Source: Aurelia coerulea
Taxonomy: Eukaryota > Cnidaria > Scyphozoa > Semaeostomeae > Ulmaridae
Direction of reading: 5' to 3'
Assembly (NCBI GenBank): GCA_039566865.1
Contig: CM076952.1
Location: forward strand, 13,908,501-13,972,500
Length of the DNA stretch: 64,000 nt
Shown piece after piece: positions 8,536 to 19,655 of this stretch. Below the pieces are notes generated by a model that saw nothing but the letters and a program-made list of their open reading frames with translations, was not told the origin of the DNA and did not search any database. Position numbers and translations under genes: made by a program. The first letter of the stretch is position 1. The number at the start of each line of letters is the position of its first letter.

Positions 8536-9065
8536 CTGATTGTCTATGATTCGAATTTTGAATCCCCGTGTAGGCGGTCAAAGAGTTTTTCAAACGTTAT
8601 CACATCCTTTGCTTCGACGATGTTAGCTGGCAAGCAGTTCCACTCTTTTATGATGCACTGAGAATAAAAGTTCTTTCTTACATCTAGTTTGCATTTGTTC
8701 AACACTTTTTTGTATTAATGACCCATTGTCTTATTGTCGTTGATTTTAAAGAACTTTGAGGGGTCAGTGTCAACGAGGCCATGAAATATTTTATAAGTTG
8801 TGATCATGTCACCGCGCCTTCTCCTATACTGAAGAGTCAGCAATTCTAAGGCGTGTAATCTTTCGTTATATGATAATTGGCTGATGCCACGAACAAGCTT
8901 TGTTGCTGTTCTTTGAACAGCTTCTAGTTGTTTTACATGTTTAGCCATATACGGGTTCCATACGGAGACAGATGTTTCTAGCAAAGGTCTGACGAGACTC
9001 TTGTAAAGACCAATGAACACGTTTCTGTCTATGTAAGTCAGTGATCTCTTGATTGATGCTAGCAC
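8536..9065 (-). pseudogene. CR1-like RT thumb and C-terminal region
   Basis: The product has the usual CR1-type C-terminal pattern: YKSLVRPLLETSVSVWNP, LEAVQRTATKLV, YNERLHALELLTLQYRRRRG and TYKIFHGL. A frameshift near 8715 moves the end into another frame, which reads RKNFYSQ, IKEWNCLP and TFEKLFDRL before stopping near 8545. It joins the RT core beyond the MITE at 9131-9555. Confidence 0.8.
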
Positions 9066-9130
9066 TCCAGTGGCTTTTTTTTAGATATTTCTGCAATATG
9101 ATTATCGAATTTTAGTTTGCTATCCATTAC

Positions 9131-9555
9131 CCAGGGGGGGGGTACTCATTGATTTTCAATACGGGGGGGGGGGGGTCCATGCCAATATTTGGGGTCCGAA
9201 ATTTTACGTTGAATCAATATTTGGGGTCTGTGAATTACAACATGGACCAAAGTTCAATATTTGGGGTCCACAATTCTGAAGAAAGGAAGAATGGCGCAAT
9301 TTGGCCCTGGAGTTGCGAATTATGAGATAAATGTTTTGGTATTATTTAAAAACCGAGAAAGATCAAGAAGCTTTAATTGAAATCATTCAAAAACATTTTA
9401 GGGGCCCCAGAAATAGATAGCAATATTTGTGGTCTCCAAAACATTAGACTCAATATTTAGGGTCCCCAAAACATTAGGCTTAATATTTAGGGGTCAGCGA
9501 AGAAATAGTGGCATGGACCCCCCCGTATTGAAAGTTAGGGAGTACCCCCCCTGGG
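9131..9555. mobile_element. Non-autonomous DNA transposon (MITE) with G-rich TIRs
   Basis: The ends are inverted repeats of about 50 bp, beginning CCAGGGGGGGGGTACTC on the left and ending GTACCCCCCCTGGG on the right. The 9-bp sequence ATCCATTAC occurs on both sides (9122-9130 and 9556-9564). The body repeats the phrase AATATTTGGGGTCC several times and encodes nothing. A relative with the same end style lies at 57,964-58,297. The superfamily is unassigned; a 9-bp duplication is compatible with Mutator-like elements. Confidence 0.88.
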
Positions 9556-9564
9556 ATCCATTAC

Positions 9565-10300
9565 CACTCCAAGGTCATTCATTTCTTCCTCTCTCGATAT
9601 AGTTGTTTCTATATCGTCTTTAGACGACAAGATGTAAGCCTCTGCACGGTCAGCTTTGCTGATGTCAAGTCGTAATTCTTTACATTTTTGTGAATTCAAT
9701 GGTAGCTGCCAATTTTTAGACCAGTCACAAACTTTTGACATATCGTACTGAATACGGGCATGATTATCTTTGCCTTGGCGTATAGTTTGATGTCGTCTGC
9801 AAACATTTTTATTTTGCAGAACTTAGTATGTCTTGGTAGGTCATTAGTGAAAATTAAAAACAACAATGGTCCAAGAACGCTACATTGGGGAACTCCACTC
9901 GTAACTTTTACCCAATCCGATTTACATCCGTTAAGGACGACTCTTTGCCTCCGATTTTCTAAAAAGCTCGCTATCCAGTCGTATAACTTTCCGGTAATAC
10001 CATACAATTTGAGTTTTGTTGATAATAGTTTGTGTGATACCGAGTCAAATGCTTTCGAGAAATCGAAATAAATAATGTCAATGTGATCACCTTTGTCGAG
10101 ATAAGATGTCCAGTCTTCTAACGCTTCAAGTAGTTGTAATAAACAAGATCGCAACTGTCTAAATCCATACTGATCTGGCGAAAATAGGTTGTTCGTAAGA
10201 AAATGATCAACGATTGCTTCTTTTATTATTTTCTCCATAACTCTGCACATAATCGATGTCAGACTAATTGGCCTGTAGTTTTCCTTTTCATCTTTTGCTC
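9565..10300 (-). pseudogene. CR1-like reverse transcriptase core
   Basis: In minus-strand order the frame shows NYRPISLTSIMCRVMEKI, DQYGFRQLRS, motif A IIYFDFSKAFDSVSHK, LENRRQRVVLNG, motif B SGVPQCSVLGPLLFL and catalytic FADD in KMFADDIKLY. The usual GVPQGS is GVPQCS here, a Gly-to-Cys change. A frameshift near 9700 leads to SKNWQLPLNSQKCK. The 5' side is cut off by the DNA element at 10,309 and resumes at 16,471. Confidence 0.85.
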
Positions 10301-10554
10301 CCTTTTTGTAGCCTGCGCGCAGACCCAATATTCTGAAGAAAAAAGGGTCTGCGCAACAACGAGCAAAAGCTTGCTACCGAACAATTTTGGGTTTCAGGGA
10401 AAATAATTTATGCTATCATGAGTAATTAATTCATGCGTATCGTTTGTTGCTGTCACAATATGCTGTCGCACATTTATCTTCAGTCGAGTATTGTGTCGTT
10501 TGTTCTCGTCATTTTTATGTTTTGGATTGTCTTGTGGCTTTTGTTTTGAACGTT

Positions 10555-10763
10555 TAATTCTTGCTTCAGAGAAAAATAACGTGGCCCCTCAGAGCTGAGA
10601 ACAATCACAAATATAAAATTTGCCAGTTGTCAGATACCAATGGCAGTGTTCTCTCATCACCGGGGCCAAAGTTTGGGATTTCAAATGCACTGGTCAAATG
10701 TGCACTCCCGCCGCAACCGAAATAGTTGGGGGTTAGAGAAAAATGTTTAGATTTTTTCTCCAC
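10555..10763 (+). repeat. Direct repeat, copy 1 of 2 (about 210 bp)
   Basis: Starts TTAATTCTTGCTTCAGAG and ends ATTTTTTCTCCAC. A nearly identical copy lies at 11,453-11,664, in the same orientation inside the 6.15-kb element. Confidence 0.9.
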
Positions 10764-10863
10764 AAACCAGTGCACTCAATGTCCATGGCAGAGACAGACA
10801 TCCCTGTCATGAAATAAAGGAGCATGGTACGATTTTAGCTTAGGTTGTGGGTGGGCGGGTGAA

Positions 10864-11457
10864 AGAAATCGCAAAACCCTACGAAATGCCAGATCTTTAC
10901 CACGCCTTTCTGCTTTGCCTCCAATGTCCCAATGCGAAGGCAACTTGACACAATTTTGGCTTTTAAACTGAATGCGAAAACCAAATCGAAAGATTTCCAA
11001 ATCTATTGTCTACAAACGCATACTGCGAAAGATTGACTGCTTTGTTGGTCAACCTATTTCTACGCTTCTGGTAAAAGTATTCTCTTAAAAAACCAGCCAA
11101 ATGCGAGGCAAGCAGTGTTCCAAATAATTCAAAAAGTGAATAAACAATCTTCTGGGAATTGAGTGATACGTGTTTTTACGCATGTAACAACGAACAAATT
11201 TACGAATCACCGAGCACAAAAACTGACTGCTGAAAAGTTTTCGTTTGCAAAAACAACAAGACGCAATGCATGCAGCGTGCTAAATTATTAGAAAAGTGTT
11301 TAAAACGATCTGCTGATAATTGAGTGATACGTGTAGTTACGCACATCATAGCCAAATGAATCGTAACAAGGTTGTGGGACACCTTTATAAACGAACGCTC
11401 GCAGCATCTTCCACGAATTAACTGGGATATAAGATTTCATTCTTATCCCTATTTAAT
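10864..11457 (+). repeat. Direct repeat, copy 1 of 2 (about 595 bp)
   Basis: Nearly identical to 15,606-16,201; it starts AAATCGCAAAACCCTACG and ends CTTATCCCTATTTAATT. The two copies lie close to either end of the 6.15-kb element in the same orientation, like long internal direct repeats. Small open frames in both copies are shared shadows. Confidence 0.92.
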
Positions 11458-11664
11458 TCTTGCTTCAGAGAAAAAATAACGTGGCCCCTCAGAGCTGAGA
11501 ACAATCACAAATATAAAATTTGCCAGTTGCCAGATACCAATGGCAGTGTTCTCTCATCACCGGGGCCAAAGTTTGGGATTTCAAATGCACTGGTCAAATG
11601 TGCACTCCCGCCGCCACCGAAATAGTTGGGGGTTAGAGAAAAATGTTTAGATTTTTTCTCCACC
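11453..11664 (+). repeat. Direct repeat, copy 2 of 2 (about 210 bp)
   Basis: Second copy of the block at 10,555-10,763, with a few substitutions and one extra A. Confidence 0.9.
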
Positions 11665-11835
11665 ACAGAACACATGTGTTCCCCCAACCCCCAAATATCC
11701 GAGAAAGAGAATGTAGCCTCCCGGACCCCTACCGAAGATGAGAGAACACCCCATGCTGGCATTTCTTGTTTGGCTCGGCCAGCTCGGCTTAGCCTCTTTA
11801 GACAAAATTTACTTTTAGTCTTTATGCACAAAGTA

Positions 11836-12147
11836 AACTGAGTAAGATTTCTTTGTTTTATCGCTCTGCGAGAAGTGAAAAAACATTCACAAGGCCACAT
11901 CTAAACTCACACGATTGCCAAAATACCGCTATAAACGAAGTAAACTGAGTAAGATTTCTTCGTTTTATCGTCCTGCGAGAGACGAAAAAACATTTGCAAG
12001 GCACATCTAAACTCACACGATTGCCAAAATACTGCTACAAACCAAGTAAACTGATTAAGATTTCTTTGTTTTATCGTCCTGCGAGAAGTGAAAAACATTT
12101 GCAAGGCAACATCTAAACTCACACGATTGCCAAATTACCGCTATAAA
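11836..12147 (+). repeat. Tandem repeat, about 105-bp unit, three copies
   Basis: Each unit runs AAGTAAACTGAGTAAGATTT, then TCTGCGAGAAGTGAAAAA, then ACTCACACGATTGCCAAA and a CCGCTATAAAC end. Three imperfect copies follow each other inside the 6.15-kb element. Confidence 0.85.
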
Positions 12148-12662
12148 CAGGTAACCACCTCATCTCGATGGCCATTCCAACATGATTCCAATTTGATTTG
12201 ATTTGACTTTAATTTCTTTAGGCATGGTGGCCACGTCAGTCAAAGGACTGATTTACAGCGGGCCGTGCAATCATCTTCCATTGCTGTTGTTGTAAACTTA
12301 TTTGAATTTGATATCAATCCACCATAAACAGAGGATGGTAAAGGGGGTGAAGATCATGAATCACGAAAATAAAATGTTCAATTTCACAAAGAATATAGCA
12401 TTTACTCGTTTAAAGTCAATAAACACTGGCTTTTCGCGTTTCACGAGAAGAAAATATGGCCAAAAATATTGCAGATCACGTTTCACGAAATACCCTTTAC
12501 AACCCTCTAAACAGGGACTCACCTCATCTTGATGGTTACTTCAATTATCTTCCGCCATAAAAACAGGCAACCACCTCATGGATGGCTATTTCATTAACTT
12601 AACTTAAGGTAAACATCTCATCTCAATGCTCACCAGGCAACCATCTCATCTCAACGACTGCC

Positions 12663-12846
12663 TAATTCGCTTTGGGCTACAACCAACTTAATGGCACCCA
12701 ATTAACTTTATTAACTTTGGGCTACAACCAACTTAATGGCACCCAATCAACTTTATTAACTTTGGGCAACAACCAACTCAATGGCACCCAATTAACTTTG
12801 TAAACTTTGGGCAACAACCAACTCAATGGCACCAAATTAACTTTGG
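12663..12846 (+). repeat. Tandem repeat, about 45-bp unit, four copies
   Basis: The unit reads TTTGGGCTACAACCAACTTA then ATGGCACCCAATTAACTTT and recurs four times with small changes. The rest of 12,850-15,100 inside the element holds no feature I can support, apart from a poly-T run at 13,073-13,089. Confidence 0.85.
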
Positions 12847-15605
12847 ATAAACATCTAATGTCGATGATTAACCTTCTTCTCGATAATCAGCCATTAAATT
12901 AGCATGATTGCAACTAGTCTTCAATAGATTAGCGCACAGAAAACATGCACAGTAGTCTTTACTTATCTTAACCAAAACATAAGTTTCGTAAGCAACCCAA
13001 CACATACGTGTGGTATCAATGTCACATTAACGTGGACAACAGCCACAAAAAGAACAAATATAATAAATCGGTTTTTTTTTTTTTTTTTAAGAAACCAAGG
13101 TCCGATGCTGGTAGGAAATTTCTTAAAGTTTTGCGCCATTTTGCTAGCAACAGTTTATGTGTTTCATATACTCACAATGCTGGAAGTGTAGAACCACTTC
13201 AGCTTTGTTAAGAGGGCTCCCAAATTACCCAGCAAGATCCCAAAAACCAGCAAACAACATAATTTGCACTCAGAATGATTTCCAAAGAATTGCTATAACT
13301 GTACACTGACAAAAACATTTTGCAAATTACAAAAGTTTCTTAGCTTTTTCAATTCAGATAAGGATGTTTTTAACTTTTGAAAAAATTGAGCCTTCCGCTT
13401 CTCATAAGCGGTCTCATATAAAAAGAGAACGTGTAGTAACCTTAAGCGTTGCAGTGATTAGTGCCTTTTGAAGTAGCCAATTACAGTAGAAGCAGGAATA
13501 ACTAAGGCATTGTCGTTTAACAAAGCAAAAGTTTAAACAATCTTTTCTGAGCAGATGATTATGTTCTTTTAGCGTTACGGGACAAACCCTTACTCAGCAA
13601 AGCCCTGTGATACAGCTCTGACAAGTTTTTGGACAACCTTAATCTTATCAAACAATGCCCGGATTCGATTGTCTCTCAACAAAAATGTCGCTGATAATTA
13701 AGAATCGTTTCCATTCTCTTTGAATTTCAGACGTAAAAATGTAAAGTTAGTTGCTTAAAATGAAACATAGAAATGATGTACCATAAACAGCTCATAACGT
13801 ACAGAGCTTATAAATTCTTCCCAATTTACGTGAACCTTCTCGCATAAAGAACTTTCTGATACCAGGCTTTGAGTTTCACAGCCTGCACGAAGTTGGGATA
13901 CAGCCGAAGCCCTAAAAACTAGGGAAACACTCAAACAACCCAAACATGGATCTTCAGCTCCATTTATCTCCATTTTCAACGATCTTACTTTGAGGGATGA
14001 ACTCCAAAACCCGAAGCTTGAAAAGCGTTACTTAAACTACCCAAAAATCTTAGCCAAGTCAATTCTGACGTAGGGAAAACCGAACCACCGCCGTTCAGCT
14101 GACGAACTATTTTACAAAACTAAGAAAAGACTTTTCGCTCTTCATTTACAGCATTTTAATTTTGTGTGCTGATGGGAACTTTTGCTTTTGTTTTTATTTT
14201 ATTTGCTTTGCGGCTACTGGCGATTGCTGAGCAGTTGCTTCCAGTTAATATCAAAGACTATAGTTTAGTCGATGGTGCATTCCTGTGAAAGACCTGAAAA
14301 TGAAGCAAGAAACGCATCAGCTCTACCGTTTCACAATAACCCAGAATATTAAATGCAGTAAACAGTAAACTTTTTCTTACGGTTTAAAAGTTTTCTCAAA
14401 GGCAATGCGTCCATACAAGCACCACAGCACCGCGGGGGGCATGTCAATTTTACGTGATATTTCATGTGAACACCTTGGTAAAGAAGCTTACTACGGGCAA
14501 AGAGTGATCTAAGTGATGACCTACTTGCCGTTGCACTTCCGAAGCTGAAACCTTAGCCTGCATGTGGTCCGTCAAATTCTGCCAATCACCGCATCCCTCA
14601 AGGCTCTTCGTCAGCATCATGTCAGCATAATTTCGACAAGAGTGTTTACGAGGCTGAACTCACACGGAGACATTGCCTTTTAAAAAGTTGCAAGTGCCAT
14701 TCTAAAGCAGTACACAACCGTCGTGTTAGAATCTAAAAGTTTCAAACGCTATTACATCAATTTGAAGTAATGACCGGTAATAAATCTGTTTACTGATTGC
14801 TGATTTGGGGATTATTCCCAAAAAAAAAACACAAGGCAAGCAACGAATAAATGCAAGCATGACTGGGAGGATCTATCAAAATACTAAACCCCGCCCAAAA
14901 ATCGAAACTTTATTGGTGACACCTCATAGTTTATTGCATTCCAATGACTATTTCTTCAGCTGAAACAAACAGGAGCAAAACGCTCCCAAAAGATCCACAT
15001 TGGCAAGAAAATCAACAAAATATAGGTAGCCTGGAAAATATACAAACAAACATACAAAAATATGTTACATGTGGTTCTTAAACAATTAAACGACCAAATG
15101 ATAAACAAATTATCTTAGCATCATAGAAGTAGCTGAGATGCCAAAAACGCGTCGTTTCGAGCTTGTTCCCATATCAAATGAATATAACATTAATATAGCC
15201 TGGGACATCACTACAAAATTACTGGAAACAGACATTTTGGTAAGAGAAAACAAAAAATTCTGGGATAATAAGCTGGTTGAAAGCAAGCCAAGCTGAGCAC
15301 CCTTAGTAGGCAAAGTGACCAAGACATGACCAATTGAAATGCAATTCAAATCAAAGGAGCGGTTTGAAGAAACACTGGATGCTGGTTTACCTGAAATAAG
15401 AATTTGTAGGCTAAATGCTAAGTCTTTTGCTTGCATAAATTGCGATTGGCTTAGGCCATATCGAATACACATCATGGAGGTCTTGAATCCTAAATCCACG
15501 TTTTCCCAATCATAGTGTGCTAAAACGTTCTACTGGAATTATCAGACATTGCTACAGGCCGTTAGAAATAGAAAAAACAGGACAGGTCTCACCGTAGCCT
15601 TGTGA

Positions 15606-16201
15606 AGGAAATCGCAAAACCCTACGAAATGCCAGATCTTTACCACGCCTTTCTGCTTTGCCTCCAATGTCCCAATGCGAAGGCAACTTGACACAATTTT
15701 GGCTTTTAAACTGAATGCGAAAACCAAATCGAAAGATTTCCAAATCTATTGTCTACAAACGCATACTGCGAAAGATTGACTGCTTTGTTGGTCAACCTAT
15801 TTCTACGCTTCTGGTAAAAGTATTCTCTTAAAAAACCAGCCAAATGCGAGGCAAGCAGTGTTCCAAATAATTCAAAAAGTGAATAAACAATCTTCTGGGA
15901 ATTGAGTGATACGTGTTTTTACGCATGTAACAACGAACAAATTTACGAATCACCGAGCCCAAAAACTGACTGCTGAAAAGTTTTCGTTTGCAAAAACAAC
16001 AAGACGCAATGCATGCAGCGTGCTAAATTATTAGAAAAGTGAATAAAACGATCTGCTGATAATTGAGTGATACGTGTAGTTACGCACATCATAGCCAAAT
16101 GAATCGTAACAAGGTTGTGGGACACCTTTATAAACGAACGCTCGCAGCATCTTCCGCGAATTAACTGGGATATAAAATTTCATTCTTATCCCTATTTAAT
16201 T
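15606..16201 (+). repeat. Direct repeat, copy 2 of 2 (about 595 bp)
   Basis: Second copy of 10,864-11,457, differing at only a few positions (for example ACCGAGCCC here and ACCGAGCAC there). Confidence 0.92.
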
Positions 16202-16470
16202 GTTTATTCGTAAAGGGACTCCAGAAGGATTGGACAAGGTGTGATTTTTATCGATGTGTTGTTTAGCGTGTTGAATAACAGGTCGTTCGCTATTATCATA
16301 GTCATAAGAGAAAAATTAAGTTTTCTCTAATGACTATGCTATAATTTATCCTTAGTCCAAGTAAAATGAATGGCATAAAGGGATTTGCACTGTGTAGCAA
16401 GCTTTTGGTCGTTGTTGCGCAGACCCTTTCTTCTTTGGAATATTGGGTCTGCGCGCAGGCTACCTTTTTG

Positions 16471-17168
16471 TGAATAGGAGATACGTTTGCAAGTTTCCAT
16501 AATTCCAGGACGTGGCTACAACTAAAACTCGATTGAAATATTAGAAGAATAGGATATGCAATTTCATTAGATAATTCCTTTAGTATTCTGGGATGTACAT
16601 CATCAAGCCCAGCTGCTTTTGATGTATTAAAATCGTTTAATATTTTTCGAACTTTTTCTTCAGTGAACTGAATGTCAGTTACTGGTAATCCAAGGAATTG
16701 CCATTCCGCATCTTTGTCTGCCTCTTCGGGTATTTCCCCCTTGCTAAATACGGACTTGAAAAAATCGTTTAGTAAGTTCGATTTTTCTTGTTCGCTTGTC
16801 GTTTTGTTGTGCTGATCAATTTTTAGGTCAGGAACTTCAATATTTGCTTTTAATTTTGAATTTACATACCTCCAAAATATCTTACAATTATGTTTGGAAT
16901 TATCAGCAATGTCTGCTTCAAAATTTCGAATCTGTTTTCACACGGTGCTTTTTGTTCTATTGTTTATTTTCTTGTAACGTTCATAATCTTTACCATGCTT
17001 GGTAAGGAGCCATCTTTTATATGCGTTGTGTTTTTTCTTTATATTTCTTAAGATCCTTTTATTCAACCATAATGGTCTTTTATATTTTTGGTTTGGATTT
17101 GAAAATATTTGTTTTGGTACACATTTCTCGACTGCCTGCATCATCTTTGTATGCAGGCATAGTAACAT
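16471..17168 (-). pseudogene. CR1-like LINE linker between endonuclease and RT
   Basis: The minus strand reads KRPLWLNKRILRNIKKKH and YKRWLLTKHGKDYERYKK, a basic helical stretch typical of the region after a LINE endonuclease. Further toward 16,471 it reads degenerate RT N-terminal sequence such as DVHPRILKEL, LDDVHPR-like, and HVLELWKLANVSP-like in mixed frames. The piece ends exactly at the 8-bp duplication of the DNA element. Confidence 0.65.
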
Positions 17169-17579
17169 CTCTTCTGTATCTAGTCCCTAGAATTTTCTGT
17201 CCCAGTCCAATCCAATAAGATCCCTCTCAATTTAGCAAAGTCGTTTTGTTATAGGAGTAACTGTTTGATTTGTCGTAATTGTTGTGGACGAATTCAGAGT
17301 GCAGGACATAATTAAAGCTTATTACTATGGCATCACTTACACCAAGTGGATCTTCATATGTAAATTTTTAAAGTGAATTTTCATTGTCAGTAAAGATGAG
17401 GTCTAGGCAATTAGACTTTGATTTTGTCTATATCTCGTAGGATCTTGGATATGTTGTGACAAATAACAATCATTTACTACCGCTAGGAAGAGGAATGCAG
17501 GATGAATATCACTTGTATTAGCGTGATGCGATTCCCAGTTAATTTCTGGGTAGTTAAAGTCACCCATTAAAAGGATGTG

Positions 17580-17843
17580 CTAATATTGATCTTTTGACGT
17601 AATCTCTTTCAAGAAATTTCGCAGGGCAGAATGACTATTTTCGCTTGGGCTTCTGTGTATTACTGCACAAAGGACGTGTTCTTTATTCTCTAGCTGAAAC
17701 TCAACAACAACTGACTCTACGGATGAGTCGGTACAGATATGCGGCAGTTCTGTTGCTTTGACTTTATTACTGAGGTAGAGTGCAACTCCTCTGTGATTCG
17801 TAGAATCAATATTTGAGAAGAGGTTGTAACCACTGATTGACAT
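17580..17843 (-). pseudogene. CR1-like LINE endonuclease fragment
   Basis: An 87-codon frame with GYNLFSNIDSTNHRGVALYL (the conserved R-GGVALY region) and VVVEFQLENKEHVLCAVIHR followed by SPS. Both are hallmarks of the apurinic-type endonuclease before the GDFN motif. The sequence on either side is the same domain in broken frames. It is part of the split CR1-like LINE. Confidence 0.75.
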
Positions 17844-18023
17844 GTCTTTAGCTTTTATTTTGGAACTTCAGGTCTGCTTAGTTAATACCTCTGTTATTGC
17901 ACATAAATCAATGTTATTTGCAAAGAGTCTGGATTCTAGTTCTCTTTTCTTGTTTAAAAGACTGGCTGCATTTGTATAATAGCAGTGTAAGAGCATCTTA
18001 CTAGGTAGCTCCAAATCATTATT

Positions 18024-18695
18024 CTAAACCTTGTTGTTCCATTTTAATTTGTTCTGAACCTCTATGTCAGGAAAGGGTATGTCGTTTGTTGCGGTTGCCA
18101 TTGAGGCTGAATGTGTTGCCCCTGCGTTGAAGCTATGAATGGCTGTTGTTGCCATTGTTGCCATGGTGCAAGTGTTCGAGCGATGTTTTGGGTGTGGTAT
18201 TGAGATTGATTTGGTTGCTCTTGCATTGGCTGTGGTTGCCATGGCGCAGGTGTCTGAGTACGATAGGGAAGAGTGTGTACCGTTTGGCTTGCTGAAGCGT
18301 ATAATAGTCTGTCTATGTTTTTGCTCAGACGTTCTAAAAAGAGTTCAGCCTCGTCTCAGATTGTTGTTGTTGTGGTTGTTGTTGCTGCTGCTGTTGTTGT
18401 TGGAGCTGGGACTGCATTCCCAGATCTCTTTGTCTTTGTGCTTCTGCTGTGTTATTATTGTCAGCTGCATCTGGTTTTTGAGGTTTAAATTAGATTTAGC
18501 ATGTAGAAATTGGCAGTTCTTGCCTTTCGTGCATCCTGTCGGCTTATTGTAGAACCTGCAAATTCTAACTAGCTTGTGCTCATACCTAAAGTTCTGTCTT
18601 GAGAAAATTCCTTTATTAAAGTCTTTACAAACATTGACCCATTTGTTGGAATTACTTTGTTGACTTTCTAAACTCTCAGGTTTAGGATCTGGCAT
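18024..18695 (-). pseudogene. LINE ORF1 C-terminal part with CCCH zinc finger and Q-rich tail
   Basis: The frame from 18,695 contains CRFYNKPTGCTKGKNCQFLH, a CCCH zinc finger with spacing C-x8-C-x5-C-x3-H, preceded by VCKDFNKGIF and YEHKLVRI. It then runs into asparagine/glutamine-rich sequence, with CAA/AAC runs around 18,355-18,420 read as poly-N or poly-Q. Another frame, down to 18,024, is rich in Q, P and W. CCCH fingers bind RNA in many proteins, so an RNA-binding ORF1 role is a reasonable inference. It lies between coiled-coil sequence upstream and the endonuclease downstream. Confidence 0.65.
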
Positions 18696-18696
18696 G

Positions 18697-18897
18697 TTAC
18701 GAATAGATTTGATTTTGGATTTGAGAATTGTGCTTCAACTCCTCGTTTGATGCTATGTTTTTCTTCGAGTCTGCATTAATTTCATGCACTGTATTTAACT
18801 TTGACTCAAGCAGATTGATTGATTCTTCTTGCAGAAGACGTCTCGCTGTTAGGTTGTCTACTTGACATTGAAGATCATTTTTCGCATCAAGCAACAC
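18697..18897 (-). pseudogene. LINE ORF1 coiled-coil segment
   Basis: The product reads as a helical coiled coil (KNDLQCQVDNLTARRLLQEE, then INLLESKLNTVHEI). Coiled coils before a nucleic-acid-binding domain are typical of LINE ORF1 proteins that form trimers. A frameshift separates it from the upstream acidic part (about 18,907-19,065) with EPIEGVNSLLLEITHLK. Confidence 0.6.
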
Positions 18898-19065
18898 ATT
18901 GTTTTCCTATTTTAAGTGCGTTATTTCAAGAAGCAAAGAATTTACACCTTCAATTGGCTCTTTTTGGTTCCTCCCCTCTCTCCTTGTATCTGGTGAGAGA
19001 TTTATTGTGGGGTTATCCTCCTTGTCATGGACTGAGGTGTCATCATCTGAGATGTCAAACAAGGG

Positions 19066-19655
19066 CAGATTTTGTAAGACAATAGCATGAGTTGCTTTTA
19101 ATTGACACCGCAATACAAAGCGATTAACGATCGCAGACAAAGGAAATTCTCTCAACCAATAATTCAAAACAAACAAAGCCACAAAAGTTGCCCTGAAACC
19201 CAGGTAGCTTGCTCGCTCGTTGTGCATTCCAGAAATTTTTTTTGAGAGAAAACATGAGCATAGATCGAAAGAAGAAGAATATATCTACACATCTGCCACG
19301 GGCATTTAATCAATTTGGTTCAAAAGCCGATTGGGAGGCGATTCAATTCTCTTATATTTTTGGGTGTAATTGAAACACATACTGCTCAGCCTCTGAACCA
19401 AAGAAATAATATGCCCGTGGTAGATGTGTAGATGTTTCCTTCTTCTTTAGATATTTGTTCATGTTTGCTCTTAAAAGCAATTTCTGGAATGCACAACGAT
19501 TGTGCTAGCACCTGTGTTTCAGAGAAACTTTTGCAGCTTTGTTTGTTTTGAATTTCTGGTTGAGAGAATTTTCTTTGTCTGCGACCGCTAATCGCTTTGA
19601 ATTGCGGTGTCAATCAAAACCAACTCGTGCTATTGTCTTACCAAATCTTTTCTTG
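19066..19655. mobile_element. Foldback element with about 270-bp inverted arms
   Basis: Left arm 19,066-19,330 and right arm 19,385-19,655 are inverted copies. For example, GTAAGACAATAGCATGAGTT on the left matches the complement of GCTATTGTCTTAC on the right, and AACAAACAAAGC matches GCTTTGTTTGTT. Most of the length is arm, with a short loop. It sits inside LINE ORF1. No clear target duplication was found. Confidence 0.82.

Larger units (their letters stand above)
10309..16462. mobile_element. 6.15-kb DNA transposon-like element with 8-bp target duplication
   Basis: The ends are inverted repeats of about 65 bp: the left begins TAGCCTGCGCGCAGACCC and the right ends GGGTCTGCGCGCAGGCTA, with AGCAAGCTTTTG-type matches further in. 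CCTTTTTG flanks it at 10,301-10,308 and 16,463-16,470. It interrupts the CR1-like RT, whose pieces resume on either side. Inside I see direct and tandem repeats but no long ORF and no recognisable transposase, so it is non-autonomous or composite. An 8-bp duplication suits hAT, P or KDZ groups; I cannot choose among them. Confidence 0.85.

Noticed and set aside
7749..8593. Poly-Ile / poly-Tyr frames around 7.8-8.5 kb, 45.7 kb and 49.7 kb
   Set aside because: Antisense or frame-shifted reads of TAA microsatellites and of the R4-like fragments.
15110..15499. 129-codon minus-strand frame inside the 6.15-kb element as a transposase piece
   Set aside because: No recognisable motif on either strand, low-complexity composition, flanked by stops. 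Not supportable.
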